The position numbers were made by a program, and so were the translations under genes. From Manihot esculenta (lineage: Eukaryota > Streptophyta > Magnoliopsida > Malpighiales > Euphorbiaceae), in assembly GCF_001659605.2 (NCBI RefSeq), contig NC_035176.2, forward strand, positions 26,406,716 to 26,470,715: a stretch of 64,000 nucleotides of DNA, read 5' to 3'. Shown piece after piece: positions 32,159-42,689 of the stretch. Position 1 is the stretch's first letter. Every line of letters starts with the position of its first letter. Under the pieces are notes generated by a model that worked only from the letters and a program-made list of their open reading frames with translations, had not been told where the DNA came from and ran no database searches.

Positions 32159-32227
32159 GTTCGGACCCGAGGAACCGAGGACCCCAGTGAGATAGCTGCT
32201 TCAGTGTCTTTTCAGAGCTAGCTTGAG
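32159..32227 (+). other. Element E 5' LTR: candidate 69-base leader exon
   Basis: It is preceded by CTGTGTAG and followed by GTGAGTAG, with the same length and borders as in B and C. Confidence 0.45.
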
Positions 32228-33211
32228 GTGAGTAGAATGAATCTTTATGTTTCAAAACAAATAAATCAATTTGGAGCATGTTCATGCATCACGATTGCCA
32301 TGAGATATATTAAGATGTTTACATTAGAATTCACGAATATGTTGCATTGCATAATATGATGTTGTTGTGGATGAACGTTGAATGATCCATTAGCCCTCGT
32401 ATGAAATGATATGGTATGATATGATGATGATACGGTACGGAAGTGCAGGAAAACCCATTCTACGTCCCTGGCACTATGTAAGAGAAAGTCCAGGAAGACC
32501 CATTCTACGTCCCTGGCACCTTAGAATGTTATGATATGTTATGTAAAAGAAAGACCAGGACCCATTCCACGTTCTGGCACTATTGAAAATGTAGAGAGCT
32601 ATTGGTGACAAGTTCATCTTTAATATGAATTGTTTGTGATGTGATGCATTTCATGAAAGCATGAATTTTAATATAATGTTTTACTATTCTGCTCACTGGG
32701 CTCTAGTAGCTCACCCCATTCCCTTAATCCCCCAGGTTTGCAGGTACGAGATAGACCAGGAAGTCAGCAAGAGTAAAGAAGTCATGTTATATGTAATAGT
32801 TAGATGTGGATATGTAATATAAAGTATAGTAATGTAATGTAATGTAATGATGTATATTGAGGTTTAGAGTTGTGCTTGACCCTAGTATGTAAAGTAAATC
32901 CCTTTTGCACATGATCTATGAAATGTTTTAATGATGATTTATGTAAACCAAGCTTAATGTATGATATGTTACCCCATTGGAGCATTTGATGAGGGCTCCA
33001 GTGTGGGGTTTTATATTTATGGCTATGTGTATGCACAGGTTAAGCTTGGTAAATGAAAGAAAAAGTTTAAAGTTTTTATGTATATGTTTGATCATGTATG
33101 GGATTTAACAGGTATACAGGAGGTATGTTAGGCTTGCTACGGGTCCCGGCGGCCTTAAGCCGATCTGGATCCTAGCGCCGGTAGCGGTCCAGTTTTCGGG
33201 TCGTTACAGAT

Positions 33212-33223
33212 TGGTATCAGAGC
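33212..33223 (+). promoter_or_regulatory. Element E: primer-binding site (initiator tRNA-Met type)
   Basis: TGGTATCAGAGC starts three bases after the 5' LTR end. The leader that follows (33224-33481) carries the conserved GCACAATAGG and ATGTCCACTAGGATAGGATG block at about 33282-33320. Confidence 0.92.
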
Positions 33224-33481
33224 CCTAGGTTCATATGGTCGGACCTATAGTGTGTCGGGCTCATAGAGGTTATAGAAGGGCAAGCACAATAGGAAAATCA
33301 TGTCCACTAGGATAGGATGTAGAGTCTTGTCTTGAATAATGATGTGAAATGCCATGATTTTATGCATGTGCATTGATGATATGCTGTGTATGTGATGTAT
33401 GTGATGCGGGTTCATGTGTTTCCACATGAACCATATGATGCTAATGTTTTATGTGATGTGTGCTGTTTTTCAGTAAGCAAG

Positions 33482-36400
33482 ATGAGAGGAACTCGTCGAT
33501 CTGCACGATTGACTGGAGTACCACCTCAGGATGAGGGCACGGATGCCCGTCCTCCTGCATTGCCTAGGGCAATGTCCTGCAGGTCTAGTAGGGAGAGAGT
33601 GTCAAGGGACCCTAGAAGGTCTTTTGATATGAGCAGAAGAGGAACAGTTCAAGCTGGAGTGTTAGAAGATGTGGGGGATGATATGGATGTGGATTAGAGG
33701 AGGGATGGCAGTCTTAGTGTGAGCATGTTGGAAGAGGGCATGGTAGAGTCTCAGGGAGGCACTCAGGCCTCGGGGTTTGTTCAACCACCCCAATACCCAC
33801 CCTTTTCACAGAATCCCGGGTATTCGATGAGAGGTACATCGGATTACGCCAGTTTTAACCCTTATCCTTCTTACATACCATACCCACCTTTCTACCCACC
33901 ATACTCACAGTACCCTATGTACCCACCCCCATCCTTTTATCCAGGTACAACAAACCCTAATCCAGGGAATGTTGCGCCTCCTCCACCACCAGCAGAACCT
34001 ATAGTCCCAGAAGCCCAAGTACCTAAACCTAGCTCATCTGGAGGGAGCAAGGCCAAGATGACTGACTACTTGAAGTTGGATGCTCCTAAGTATGAAACAG
34101 GTGATAATCCGTTTGAGTACCTCAGGATGGTCAAGATGATAACAGATGAGTTAGGGGCAGATGACAGTAGAGCCATTCAGATGGCTGGGTTCACACTGAA
34201 GTGCAAAAAGGCGGGAGAGTGGTTTAAAAACTACGTGAACCCGAGGTTGGATAGTCTATCATGGGAGGAGTTTGCTAATGGGTTTGCAGGATGGGCTTTC
34301 CTTGATAGCTCAAGGGAGTTGAAGATGATCGAGTTTGAACAGTTGAGGTAGTCAGAGGAGATGAGTGTAGATGAGTTCACAGATAAGTTCTTGGAGCTGT
34401 TGCCGTTTGCAGGGCAAAATCTGGACACAGATCAAAAGAAGGCTAGGAGGTATATCATGAAGCTTCATTCTAGGTATTCCTCCTTGATCCAATCAGCAGA
34501 GAGGGAGAATTTCCATGCCATAGTGGATATGGCCCAGAGGATGGAGGCTAGTGCAATAATCGAATGAAAAGTTAAGCAGTCAGTGGCACAGCCTTTTGGT
34601 TTCAAAACCCCAGGTGGGGGAAAGTTAGACCCTCCTTTTTTGAGTGCAGCAGTTTCAGGCAGTAAAAAGTGGGGTAATACCACTAAGAAGTCAAAGAAGA
34701 ACAAGTTTTGGAACAAGATAAAGTCAGGTCTGGGATTAGGAGGTGGCTCAAGCTCAGGTGCAGACAGTGCAGTATGTATGAAGTGTGGGAAGCCGCATAA
34801 GGGAGTATGTCGGTTTGGGACGACAGCCTGTTTCATATGTGGGCAGGAGGGACACATGGCACGGGAGTGTCCTAGAGCAGCTTTTATGGCACAGTCCCAG
34901 CAGACAGCTTCTGGTAGTGTGGCTCAGCCAGTAGCTCCAGCTGCGACTCAGGCCAGTGGCAGAGGCAGAGGGAGAGGGGCAGCCTCTTCTTCAACGGGCT
35001 TCAGGGGTGAAGGTCCATCAGCTCCAGCGCGGATCTTCACTATGACACAGCAGGAGGCAAATGCATCAAACACCGTGGTGTCAGGTAATCTCATCATTGG
35101 TTGTTCGGATGTTTATGCCTTAATGGACCCTAGTGCATCTCATTCTTTTGTTGCTCCGAGCGCCGTTGAGAGGTTGGGTTTGATTGTCTCTGGGTTAGAG
35201 TGTCCCCTATGGGTCAGTGGACCCAAGTGTGACCCGTCAGTGGCAGAGTCAGTCTGCCGGCTTTGTCCAGTATTTGTGGAGAGTAGATGCCTTCCAGTCG
35301 ACCTTGTGGTTATAGATTTGATGGATTTTGATGTCATTCTAGGGATAGATTGGCTATCTACCCATAGTGCTACCTTGGACTGCAGAGACAAGGTAGTCTG
35401 GTTCAGAGGTCAGGATGGGTTAGAGGTTGTCTTCAGAGGAGACAGGAGGGGTACACCTAAAGGTTTGATATCAGCCCTACAGGCTCGTAGGTTGCTCAGG
35501 AGGGGTTGTCAGGGTTTTCTAGCTCATGTGAGAGAGCTGGATAGTCATGTTAGAGAGCCCGCCTCAGTGCCCTGGTTAGAGAGTTTTTAGATGTCTTCCC
35601 AGATGAGCTGCCAGGTTTACCACCTACTAGGGAGATAGAGTTTGAAATAGAATTGATGCCTGGAACCAGACCAATCTCTATCCCTCCCTACAGGATGGCA
35701 CCAGCTGAGTTGAAAGAGTTGAAAGAACAGTTGCAAGAGTTGGTAGATAAGGGCTTCATCCAACCGAGTACCTTACCTTGGGGCACTCCAGTGCTGTTTG
35801 TGAAAAAGAAGGATGGATCCCTTAGACTTTGTATCGACTACAGGCAGTTGAACAAAGTCACTACGAAGAATAAGTACCTGTTGCCTAGGATTGATGATCT
35901 ATTCGACCAGCTAGCAGGAGCAGGTTGTTTCTCCAAGATAGATCTGAGATCCGGGTACCATCAGTTGAGAATAAGAGAAGAGGATATGCTGAAGACGGCG
36001 TTCAGAACCAGATATGGGCACTATGAGTTCCTTGTGATGCCGTTCGGGTTAATTAATGCCCCTGCAGTATTCATGGACCTCATGAATAGAGTTTTCAGTC
36101 AGTATCTGGATCACTTTGTTATTGTCTTCATAGATGATATCTTAGTGTATTCCAGGAATGCAGAGGAGCATGCCCATCATCTGAGGTTAGTCTTGCAGAC
36201 CTTGAGGGAACACGGCTTGTATGCCAAGTTCTCCAAGTGTGAGTTCTGGTTGAGAAGCATTTCATTCTTGGGGCATGTTGTGTCAGAGAATGGAATAGAA
36301 GTGGACCCTAAGAAGGTGGAAGCTGTAGCTAACTGGCCTAGACCCACTACAGTGACAGAGATCAAGAGTTTCTTGGGTTTGGCAGGTTACTACAGGAGGT

Positions 36401-38436
36401 TCGGATAGGACTTCTCAAAAATTGCTGCTCCTATGACCAGATTAACTAAGAAGAATCAGAGGTTTGTGTGGATTGACCAGTGTGAAGAGAGCTTCGAAGA
36501 GCTGAAGAAAAGGTTGACGTCAGCATCAGTGTTAGCTCTGCCTACCAGTAATGAAGACTTCATAGTGTATTATGATGCGTCCCGTGTGGGATTGGGTTGT
36601 GTGTTGATGCAGAATGAAAGGGTGATTGCTTATGCTTCTAGGCAGCTGAAGAAGCATGAGTTGAATTACCCTACACATGACCTAGAGATAGCAGCTGTAA
36701 TCTTTGCACTCAAGATGTGGAGGCATTACCTGTATGGGGTAAGATGTGAGATCTTTACAGATCATAAAAGCTTGCAGTACATCTTGAGTCAGAGAGAGTT
36801 GAACCTGAGGCAGAGAAGATGGGTAGAACTGCTCAGTGACTATGATTGCAAGATTCAGTACCATCCGGGTAAGGCGAATGTTGTGGCAGATGCCCTAAGC
36901 CGGAAATCACTTAGCAGTTTGTCCCATATTACAGCAGAGAGAAGACCAGTGGTGAGGGAGTTCTTCGAGCTCATTAACGAAGGGCTACAGTTAGAGTTGT
37001 CTGGTACAGGTGCTTTGATAGCCCAGATGAGAGTGACACCTGTGTTTCTGGAGCAGGTGGCTCAGAAACAGCACGAGGACCCAGAGTTAGTGAAGATTGC
37101 CAGGATTGTTCAGTCAGGCAAGAATGATGAGTTCAGATTTGACAGCAAGGGGATCCTTCGTTATGGGAGCAGATTGTGTGTACCAGATGACGGAGGTCTG
37201 AAGGGAGACATTATGAGGGAAGCTCATAATGCCAGATACAGTGTTTACCCTGGAGCCACCAAAATGTATCATGATCTGAAAAGAGTGTATTGGTGGCCAG
37301 CTATGAAGAGAGAAGTGGCACAGTTCGTGTCCGCCTGCGAAGTATGTCAGAGGGTGAAGCTGGAACATCAGAAGCCGGCTGGAATACTTAACTCACTGCC
37401 GATTCCAGAATGAAAATGGGAGAATATAGCTATGGATTTCGTGGTGGGGTTACTGGCAGTGTCCAACAGATTGGACTCCATATGGGTGATTGTGGACAGG
37501 AGTGGCTATTCTGTGTACAAATTGGCGCAGGTATTTGTTGATGAAGTGGTCAGGTTGCATGGGGCTCCTGTTTCAATAGTGTCTGATAGAGGACCCCAGT
37601 TCACCTCTAGGTTTTGGCGGAGTTTGCAGAGTGCTATAGGTACCAGGCTAGACTTCAGCACTGCTTTCCATCCTCAGACGGACTGACAATCAGAGAAGAC
37701 CATCCAGACAATAGAAGATATGCTCAGAATGTGTGTGCTAGATTTTGGAGATTCTTGGAGGCAGCATCTACCTTTGATGGAGTTTGCCTACAATAACAGC
37801 TATTATGCTAGCATAGGGATGGCTCCATATGAAGCTTTGTATGGAAGGAAGTGCAGGTCACCTGTCTGCTGGGAGGAAGTTGGAGAGAGGTGCTTAGCGG
37901 AGCCTGAGTTAGTAGAGATCACCAGCAGAGTAGTACCAATTATCAGAGAAAGAATCAAGACTGCTGTAAGCAGGCAAAAGAGTTATGCAGATATCCGCAG
38001 AAGACAAGTAGAGTTTCAGGAGGGGGATTTGGTATTGCTCAAGGTGTCTCCTATGAAAGGGGTTGTTCGTTTTGGGAAGAAAGGTAAGTTAGCTCCACGG
38101 TACATCGGACCCTTTGAAATCTTGTAAAAGATCGGGAATGTATCGTACAAGTTAGACTTACCTGCTTCAATGGAGAGAATCCATCTGGTTTTCCATGTTT
38201 CCATGTTACGGAAGTTCGTGTCAAATCCGGGCAAGGTTCTTAGTGAGCCTGATATGGAAATCCTAGAAGATCTCACCTATGTTGAGCAGCCGGTGCGGAT
38301 CTTAGACACGCAAATCAGAAAGCTAAGGAACAAGGAAATCCCGATGGTGAAAGTCCTTTGGAATCACCACAACATAGAAGAATGTACCTGGGAGACACGG
38401 GACTCTATGCTCCAGCAATATCCTTATCTCTTCTAA
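33482..38436 (+). pseudogene. Element E: gag-pol polyprotein, inactivated
   Basis: Same domain order as element C, from [10 protein letters not shown] at 33482 to the chromodomain-like tail at about 38290-38436. The CCHC knuckle ([15 protein letters not shown]) is at about 34830, protease D-P-S-A (Gly replaced by Ser) at about 35127, FIDDIL at about 36128, and integrase at 37200-38100. In-frame stops: 33695 (TAG), 34349 (TAG), 34565 (TGA), 36406 (TAG), 37411 (TGA), 37684 (TGA), 38125 (TAA). A one-base loss near 35575 shifts the frame. A block of about ten residues ([11 protein letters not shown] in element C) is missing near 37498. The copy is dead. Confidence 0.95.
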
Positions 38437-38496
38437 GGTGAGTGTTATGTGTTTTGTATGTATGTTTATGTTTTATGCTATGTATACTTGTTTGGT

Positions 38497-38533
38497 GAAC
38501 ATTCGGGGACGAATGTTCTTAAGGGGGGGAGAA
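38497..38533 (+). promoter_or_regulatory. Element E: stem-loop and polypurine tract
   Basis: GAACATTCG (38497-38505), loop GGGA, CGAATGTTC (38510-38518) make a perfect 9-bp stem. The purine tract AAGGGGGGGAGAA (38521-38533) abuts the 3' LTR. Confidence 0.87.
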
Positions 38534-40713
38534 TGTAATACCCAGTTAGACTCCGGTATCGGAATTCCTACCGTCCGGTGGAATCTCGGATGTTGGAAAC
38601 CTCTAGAAGGGTAAAAACATGTTTTTATAAAATGTTTTCATGTATTTTATGGTTTTAAGTAAGAAAGAAATTGAGTTTTGAATGAAAAATACCATAGAGG
38701 GAAATCCATGTTCGGCCGCCGAACATGCATGAGTTTTGGAGTCACCTTCGGCTTCCGAAGGTGGCTTGGCCAGCCACCTATAAAAGGCCCCATGGCCGAA
38801 AATGGGCGAGCTTTCTCCCCTATTTTCGGCCAACGGTGAGTCCATGCCCTCCCATGGTTGGTTTTGATGATTTTCCTCAAATCTTTCAAGTTTTAACAAG
38901 TTTTAACTTGGTTTTGCAGATTTTTGAAGCTAAGATCAAGTTTTGGAGCTTGGAGACCCAAGAAGCTAGATTTCTCCCATCTCTAAGTTAGGATCGTCTC
39001 TCCTCTCGATCTTCAAGAGGTAAGCTTAGATCCTACCTTTCTTGTATGTTTTAAACAAGTTTTGAGGGGTTATGGGGTAGAAATGCATGTTTAGGTTAAT
39101 GTTGAGTTTATGGATAATGTGTGTTGTATGAGTTGCTATATGTGTTTGTGTTGGGGTTTAGGTTAGTTTGAGACCCCTATATGCTTATTTGCTTGTGTAT
39201 GCATGTTGTAGAATAGCTAAATGCATGTTTGAATGGTTTGGGAGGCAAAATGTGCATGAGGAGGCTGAGTTCTGCCACTTTGGGAGAACTCAGGTTCAGC
39301 AGCCGAAGGACTTTCGGCAGCCGAACCTGCCTGTGGAGGCAAGCCTTTGGCTGCCGAACCCTGCCCCTGAAAGTTGGACTTTCGGCTCTGGAGGGGAGTT
39401 TCGGCCGCCGAAGGTGCCGCCGAACATGCATGAGTTTCAGCTCTAGAATCACTTTCGGCCGCCGAAGGTGCTGCCAAAAGTGGCTGAGTTTCGGCTCTAG
39501 AGGGACTTTCGGCCGCCGAACCTGCCGCCGAAAGTGCCCTGTTCAGCCTTCCTTTGCATGATTTCTATGATTGTTTTAAGGTATTTTAGGGGGTTTTTGG
39601 GGAGATGTTTAGAGTCATGTTCATGTATGTTTGGTCCCTCATTTGAGTCCAGCTGTGTAGGTTCGGACCCGAGGAACCGAGGACCCCAGCAGTGAGATAG
39701 CTGCTTCAGTGTCTTTTCAGAGCTAGCTTGAGGTGAGTAGAATTAATCTTTATGTTTCAAAACAAATAAATCAATTTGGAGCATGTTCATGCATCACGAT
39801 TGCCATAAGATATATTAGGTTATTTGCATTAGAATTCACGAATATGTTGCATTGCATAATATGATGTTGTTGTGGATGAACATTGGATGATCCATTAGCC
39901 CTCGTATGAAATGATATGGTATGATATGATGATGATACGGTAAAGAAGTCCACGAAGACCCATTCTACGTCCCTGGCACTATGTAAGAGAAAGTCCAGGA
40001 AGACCCATTCTACGTCTCTGGCACCTTGGAATGTTATGATATGTTATGTAAGAGAAAGACCAGGACCCATTCCACGTTCTGGCACTATTGGAAATGTAGA
40101 GGGCTATTGGTGACAAGTTCATCTTTAATGTGAATTGTTTGTGATGTGATGCATTTCATGAAAGCATGAATTTTAATATAATGTTTTCCTATTCTGCTCA
40201 CTGGGCTCTAGTAGCTCACCCCATTCCCTTAATCCCACAGGTTTGCAGGTACGGGATAGACCAGGAAGTCAGCAAGAGTAAAGAAGTCATGTTGTATGTA
40301 ATAGTTAGATGTGGACATGTAATGTAAAGTATAGTAATGTAATGTAATGTAATGATGTATATTGAGGTTTAGAGTTGTGCTTGACCCTAGTATGTAAAGT
40401 AAATCCCTTTTGCACATGATCTATGAAATGTTTTCATGATGATTTATGTAAACCAAGCTTAATGTATGATATGTTACCTCATTGGAGCATTTAATGAGGG
40501 CTCCAGTGTGGGGTTTTATGTTTATGGTTATGTGCATGCACAGTTTAAGCTTGGTAAATAAAAGAAAAAGTTTAAAGTTTTTATGTATATGTTTGATCAT
40601 GTATGGGATTTAACAGGTATACAGGAGGTATGTTAGGCTTGCTACGGGTCCCGGCGGTCTTAAGCCGATCTGAATCCTAGCGCCGGTAGCGGTCCGGTTT
40701 TCGGGTCGTTACA
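38534..40713 (+). repeat. Element E: 3' LTR (2180 bp)
   Basis: Partner of 30999-33208. TATAAAAGG lies at 38779-38787, palindromes at 38710-38760 and 39295-39535, exon-like segment at about 39661-39732, minisatellite 39950-40095. Two of its deletions relative to the 5' LTR remove whole or half palindrome units. Confidence 0.95.
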
Positions 40714-41155
40714 GAATTGGACAGCCGAACTGCATAACATCTTATAGACATTCCGGACCACACCTCGGACACCAACAAGGAAGACACCGCTCGCGCTAGC
40801 ATTTAGGACAGAAACTGTAGTCCCCATAGAGCTACAGATTCCTACTCACCGGGTCTAATTCAATGATGAAAGCACCAACGGTGAGAAATTCATAGATGAA
40901 GCATAGGTACGAACAGCTGCCTATAAGCAGAAGGCAACTCGGTATTACAACCAGAAAGTCTGTGAGAGGAACTTGAAGGTTGGGAACCTAGTCCTGAGAA
41001 GATTAGAAGTCACAAGAAAGAGAGCTGCTATTGGAAAATTAGCAACCACCTAGGAAAGACCATTCAGAATCTCCAAAGTCATTAGACCGGGAGTATATAG
41101 AATTGAAGACTTGTAGGAAACCTCACGCTTGGAACATCTGGCACTTAAAAAGGTA
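40714..41155 (+). pseudogene. Element T (Tat): integrase C-terminus, piece 4
   Basis: This resumes after element E and follows the end of the intact Tat pol closely: TTPRTPT, then ELQIPTHRV, RTAAYKQKATRYYNQKV, VLRRLEVT and RPGVYRIED, ending near a KKVFF tail that corresponds to LKRYFP. Several stops (for example near 40776, 40857, 41050) show decay. The 3' end of T's pol is at about 41155. Confidence 0.9.
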
Positions 41156-41224
41156 TTTTTTATAAAGACGTATAATGTAATTTTTGTATTGAAAATATAA
41201 ATAAAATTATTTCTTCTACTCCCA

Positions 41225-41890
41225 AAACACTTCTGAGCAAATGATGAAGACCTCAATGAGGTAGGTGACTGATCTCGAAAATAAGACCGCCGACACCATA
41301 AAACTGTTTAAGATGACGAAGACCTCAATGAGGTAGGTGAGCGGTCTCAAAAATAAGACTCCTGTAGCTACAAAACTGATTGAGAAGACGAAGCTCTCAA
41401 TGAGATAGGTGACCAATCTCAGAAATAAGACCATCAGCACCACAAAATCGATTGAGGAGACGAAGCCTCAATGAGATAGGTGACTGGTCTCAAAAATAAG
41501 ACTGTCGACACCACAAAATCGATTGAGAATACGGAGCTCTCAATGAGGTAGGTGACTAGTCTCGGAAGTAAAATCGCCGGCACCACAAAACCGATTCAGA
41601 AGACGAAGCCCTCAATGAAGTAGGTGACCAGTCTTGAAAATAAAACCGCCGGCACTATAAAATTAATTGAGGAGACGAAGTCCTCAATGAGGTAGGTGAT
41701 CGGTCTTGAAAATAAGACCATCAGCACTACAAAATTGATTGAGGAGGCGAAGACCTTAATGAGGTAGATGACTGATCTCGAAAATAAGACTGCCGACACC
41801 ACAAAATCGGTTAAGGAGATGAAGACCTCAATGAGGTAGGTGATTAGTCTCGAAAATTAGACCACCGACATCATAAAACCAGTTAAGGAG
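41225..41890 (+). repeat. 72-bp tandem repeat, nine units, in the Tat post-pol spacer
   Basis: The landmark GTAGGTGA (or ATAGGTGA) recurs at 41261, 41333, 41405, 41476, 41548, 41620, 41692, 41764 and 41836, that is every 72 bases (once 71). Units share CCTCAATGAGGTAGGTGA, then TCTCGAAAATAAGACC, then CACCACAAAA. The core CCTCAATGAGG is itself nearly palindromic. The repeats lie between pol and the antisense gene. Confidence 0.92.
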
Positions 41891-41954
41891 ATAAAGGCCA
41901 TGCTAAAGGCTCATGTTGGCAAAGCTACAAGCTAAAAGAAATGATCTAGTTGGG

Positions 41955-42245
41955 CATGATGCCGACCTCAAGAAAGGACTTTGGCATATGCAAAGCCTAA
42001 AGAAAAAGGAAAACAAAGCTAAAAATTGATGCCGACCTCACCAAAGAGCTTGACTCACAGAAAAATAAAGCCAAGATATAATGCCGACCTCACCAAAGAG
42101 CTCAGCTCATAGAAAAATAAAGCTAAGATTTGGTGCCAACCTCACCAAAGAACTCGGCTCACAGAAAAATAAAGCTAACGCTTGGTATCGACCTCAAAAA
42201 AGAGCTCGACGCCTCTAAAATCTAAAGGCAAATAAAGCTAAGGTA
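41955..42245 (+). repeat. 52-bp tandem repeat, about five units
   Basis: GCCGACCTCA or a close variant recurs at 41961, 42031, 42083, 42135 and 42187; the last four are 52 bases apart. Units continue CCAAAGAGCT, then AAAAATAAAGC. This is a second repeat block in the same spacer, distinct in sequence from the 72-bp block. Confidence 0.85.
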
Positions 42246-42650
42246 TAATTTCATCCTCGAAAAAAGGGGGCTTGGCACCCCTAAAGCTTGAAGAAAGTTG
42301 AAGCCAAGGCATACCACTAACCTCCCAGAAATAGACTCATGAATATCAAAATATGGGCAAGTAGAACGTACAATTTTAAGACAATAACAAATAAAAGCCC
42401 GGTCAGCTAAAGGCTCCGAGAGAATAGAAGGCATGAAACACCAAGACATTCGATAAACAAAGTACAAAACACAATAAGTTAGATGCTTTACAAGCAAAAT
42501 ATCAAACGAGTAACCAGTCCAGCACAACTCGCGGGCAACATACATAAAAACCGTCTAAGTATGAGAATACAAATAAAATTTAAGAAGACAAGAAAAATAA
42601 AAGTGAGCAAATAAAAAAAATAGAAAAACTTAAAATTTTATTAATTCAAT
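42246..42650. other. Spacer of element T without recognisable gene
   Basis: This is AT-rich sequence between the repeat blocks and the 3' end of the antisense gene. I see no coding domain. Confidence 0.4.
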
Positions 42651-42689
42651 TAGCCATTGGAATGGGTTACAAAAGCAGTAGGGGAAGGG

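Larger units (their letters stand above)
30999..33208 (+). repeat. Element E: 5' LTR (2210 bp)
   Basis: TGTAATAC to CGTTACA. U3 has two palindromes (31176-31210), an RY motif CATGCATG and an interrupted palindrome CCTTCGGCTTCCGAAGG just upstream of the TATA box TATAAAAGG (31265-31273). The leader has donor-like AAGAG|GTAAGC (31506), the array 31780-32035, the 69-base exon-like segment 32159-32227, a minisatellite with CCAGGA...CCTGGCAC units (32440-32585), and acceptor-like GGTTTGCAG (ending 32743). Confidence 0.95.
30999..40713 (+). mobile_element. Element E: complete but degenerate chromovirus
   Basis: LTRs lie at 30999-33208 and 38534-40713, with target duplication GAATT at 30994-30998 and 40714-40718. 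Primer site, gag-pol, stem-loop and polypurine tract are all in place. The gag-pol has seven nonsense codons and one frameshift. The insertion splits the Tat integrase between AKEN and NW, which rejoin when E is removed. Confidence 0.95.

Noticed and set aside
41216..41802. Hydrophobic repeat protein on the - strand of the 72-bp array.
   Set aside because: The frame is open only because the unit length is a multiple of three; stops interrupt it and no start or family is evident.
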